From the NCBI GenBank assembly GCA_002422745.1, contig DITH01000170.1, positions 1 through 6,584 of the forward strand: DNA of 6,584 bases, written 5' to 3'. This document shows, in pieces, positions 5,251 to 6,584 of this stretch (positions are counted from its first letter, which is position 1; the number at the start of each line of letters is the position of its first letter). The position numbers and the translations under genes are program-made. The notes under the pieces were generated by a model. That model was not told where the DNA came from. It did no database searches and saw only the letters and a program-made list of their open reading frames with translations. The DNA is from Alphaproteobacteria bacterium UBA6189. GTDB taxonomy: Bacteria; Pseudomonadota; Alphaproteobacteria; Rickettsiales; UBA3002.

Positions 5251-5672
5251 TGACTCGCGATTTCCTGCCACACATACGACGCATCGAGCAACGCCTGCAC
5301 CAAGGGTAAATCGGCCGCCGGCATCGGCAGCTGGCCCATGTCTGCCGGGCGTTTCCAGGTAAGCTGCTGGCCTTCCAGCGGCAAGGGAATCCCCTCCCAG
5401 CGACGGGCGATATACAGCATCATCACCAGGTGGAATGTCTCGTAGGCGTGGCTCACGAAGGTGAGTGGCGCGTAGCAGCGTTCGCACAGCGTAATGCCGA
5501 GCTCCTCTTTCATTTCACGGATAAGGCAGGCTTGCGGGGTTTCTCCCGCCTCGACCTTGCCGCCGGGAAATTCCCATAAGCCCGCCATCGGTTTGCCCGG
5601 CGGCCGTTGGGTGAGCAACACCCGCCCTTCCGGGTCGATCAGCGCCACAGCGGAAACATACACTATCTTCAT
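5247..5672 (-). CDS. mutT: (Deoxy)nucleoside triphosphate pyrophosphohydrolase, MutT-type Nudix
   Basis: 141 residues. The complete Nudix box is visible at residues 38-60: G-x5-E-x7-REMKEELGI, giving the metal-binding glutamates E53, E56 and E57. It is preceded by VLLTQRPPGKPMAGLWEFPGG, the MutT hallmark, and a conserved TFHLVMMLYIARRWEG strand follows the box. The enzyme hydrolyses 8-oxo-dGTP to its monophosphate and so prevents A:T to C:G mutations; it acts in the cytoplasm. I chose ATG 5672 (MKIVYVSAVALID), which matches typical family starts and has a purine-rich AGAAAGAAG upstream; ATG 5696 would add eight residues not typical of the family. It lies downstream of argJ on the same strand, as in other Alphaproteobacteria, but the 141-base spacer leaves room for its own promoter or an attenuator. 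The C-terminal stop overlaps the stop of the convergent methyltransferase. Confidence 0.94.
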   Translation of the reverse strand: MKIVYVSAVALIDPEGRVLLTQRPPGKPMAGLWEFPGGKVEAGETPQACLIREMKEELGITLCERCYAPLTFVSHAYETFHLVMMLYIARRWEGIPLPLEGQQLTWKRPADMGQLPMPAADLPLVQALLDASYVWQEIASH

Positions 5673-5712
5673 CAAACTACTTCTTTCTTCTAACATTTCT
5701 CAGAGTGAGCCA

Positions 5713-5778
5713 GATGCTAGGAGCGCCGATTTTCAGGAACCGCAGCGTAGCATCCCTACGTGAGGATGCATGAAAATT
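5713..5778 (-). promoter_or_regulatory. Competing inverted repeats in the argJ-mutT spacer
   Basis: GATGCTA (5713-5719) can pair with TAGCATC (5748-5754), while the overlapping GCATCC (5750-5755) can pair with GGATGC (5764-5769). The two stems use the same central segment and cannot form together. An outer pair ATTTTCA (5729-5735) / TGAAAAT (5771-5777) and a small CGTAG (5746-5750) / CTACG (5756-5760) pair are also present. This resembles an attenuator-like switch or the remnant of a small palindromic repeat. No T-run follows, so termination is not supported. The rest of the spacer (5673-5813) shows no gene. Confidence 0.35.
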
Positions 5779-5813
5779 GACGTGACGCCGCAGATGGTTC
5801 GCTATGGGAAATG

Positions 5814-6584
5814 TCACGAACGGTAATCGGCGTTGATGTCGATATACCCATGCGTCAGATCACACGTCCACACCGTGGCCTCACCGTTTCCAAGCTGCAA
5901 ATCCACATCAATGCGGATATCGCGCGTTTTCATATGGGCGGTGACGGGCGCTTCATCGTAATCCGCGACCCGTTCGCCATCGCGGGCAATCACCACCCCA
6001 CCAATGGCAATGCGCAAGCGGTCGCGATCCGCTTCCTCGCCGGATTTGCCTACTGCCATCACGATGCGGCCCCAGTTGGCGTCTTCCCCGGCGATGGCGG
6101 TTTTTACCAGCGGCGAATTGCCGATACTCAGCCCGATCCGTCGCGCCGCTTCGTCGGATGCTGCGCCGCGCACCGCAATCGTTATCAGCTTCTGTGCCCC
6201 TTCGCCATCCATCACGATGAGCTGGGCCAGCTCGATCATCAGACTGTCGAGCGCATCCTGCAGCAGCGCATGTTCCGCCGAATGTTTTGCCACTGTCACC
6301 CCGGATGTGCCGGTAGCAAAAAACAGCGCCGTATCACTGGTCGACGTATCGCCATCCACCGTAATCGCGTTGAAACTTTTTTGCGTTGCCACCTGCAGCA
6401 TGTCACGCAGCATGTCCGGGGCAATGGCCGCATCGGTAAACATAAAGGCGAGCATGGTAGCCATATCCGGCGCGATCATGCCGGAGCCTTTGGCGATGCC
6501 GTTAAGCGTGACGGTTTTATTGCCGAGGGCGACCGTGCGGGTTGCGGCTTTAGGAAAGGTATCGGTGGTCATGATGGCGCGCGC
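5814..6584 (-). CDS. argJ: Bifunctional ornithine acetyltransferase / N-acetylglutamate synthase, C-terminal part (5' end outside window)
   Basis: 256 residues are visible. The frame is open to the right edge: ARAI precedes the first in-window Met, matching the family's internal ARAIMTTDTFPK, so that Met is not the start and about 150 residues lie beyond the window. ArgJ recycles the acetyl group in arginine synthesis by moving it from N-acetylornithine to glutamate; some forms also use acetyl-CoA. The precursor cleaves itself before the catalytic threonine of the KGSGMIAPDMATML motif, here Thr39 counted from that Met; everything after it is the mature beta chain. Other family motifs seen: FNAITVDGDTSTSDT (67-81), MDGEGAQKLI (120-129), GNSPLVKTAIAGEDANWGRI (151-170) and the end HGYIDINADYRS. 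All key residues are present. mutT follows on the same strand, possibly in one unit. Confidence 0.96.
   Translation of the reverse strand, partial: ARAIMTTDTFPKAATRTVALGNKTVTLNGIAKGSGMIAPDMATMLAFMFTDAAIAPDMLRDMLQVATQKSFNAITVDGDTSTSDTALFFATGTSGVTVAKHSAEHALLQDALDSLMIELAQLIVMDGEGAQKLITIAVRGAASDEAARRIGLSIGNSPLVKTAIAGEDANWGRIVMAVGKSGEEADRDRLRIAIGGVVIARDGERVADYDEAPVTAHMKTRDIRIDVDLQLGNGEATVWTCDLTHGYIDINADYRS

Overview
The window looks like alphaproteobacterial chromosome from about position 770 to the right end. The gene set argJ, mutT, a BioC/NDUFAF5-type methyltransferase, comF, a nitrilase-family amidase and the 3' part of ubiG is a neighbourhood I know from Alphaproteobacteria. Composition there is moderate (mid-50s % GC by eye, with an AT-richer patch near 1300-2300). 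The first ~750 bases are different: about 70-75% GC by eye, with almost exclusively G/C third codon positions. They hold the end of a NodT/TolC-type efflux outer-membrane gene and the first ~60 codons of a methyltransferase.

Layout: 2-499 (+) NodT-family C-terminus; 585-1298 (+) a hybrid methyltransferase whose N-terminus is not UbiG-like but whose body from the SAM-binding motif onward is UbiG; 1446-1670 (+) a 74-residue glycine-zipper protein; 1688-1712 intrinsic terminator; 1760-2701 (+) a two-TM, coiled-coil membrane protein of unknown function; 2708-3550 (-) nitrilase-family amidase; 3609-4364 (-) comF; 4387-5250 (+) methyltransferase; 5247-5672 (-) mutT; 5814-6584 (-) C-terminal part of argJ, running off the right edge. 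No spacer exceeds 150 bases, and I see no tRNA, rRNA, CRISPR array or insertion sequence.

The two strongest observations are these. (1) The glycine-zipper gene and the two-TM gene are each preceded by a Pho-box-like direct repeat (TCGTCAT-N4-CTGTCAY), with a -10 hexamer exactly 11 nt further on. This suggests two adjacent uncharacterised envelope genes, each with its own PhoB-type promoter, in the slot between ubiG and the nitrilase. (2) The ubiG reading frame is a fusion at the conserved LDVGCGGG motif, coinciding with the composition break. It is either an assembly chimera of two genomes or a true recombinant.

The window is also tightly packed. comF and the methyltransferase share one palindromic Shine-Dalgarno. 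The methyltransferase and mutT share a TTAA stop. The comF-nitrilase spacer is almost entirely a long imperfect hairpin. Known-family roles: ubiquinone synthesis (UbiG), arginine synthesis (ArgJ), nucleotide-pool sanitation (MutT), deaminated-glutathione repair (Nit) and DNA uptake or PRPP-linked chemistry (ComF). They look like a conserved housekeeping neighbourhood rather than one pathway.
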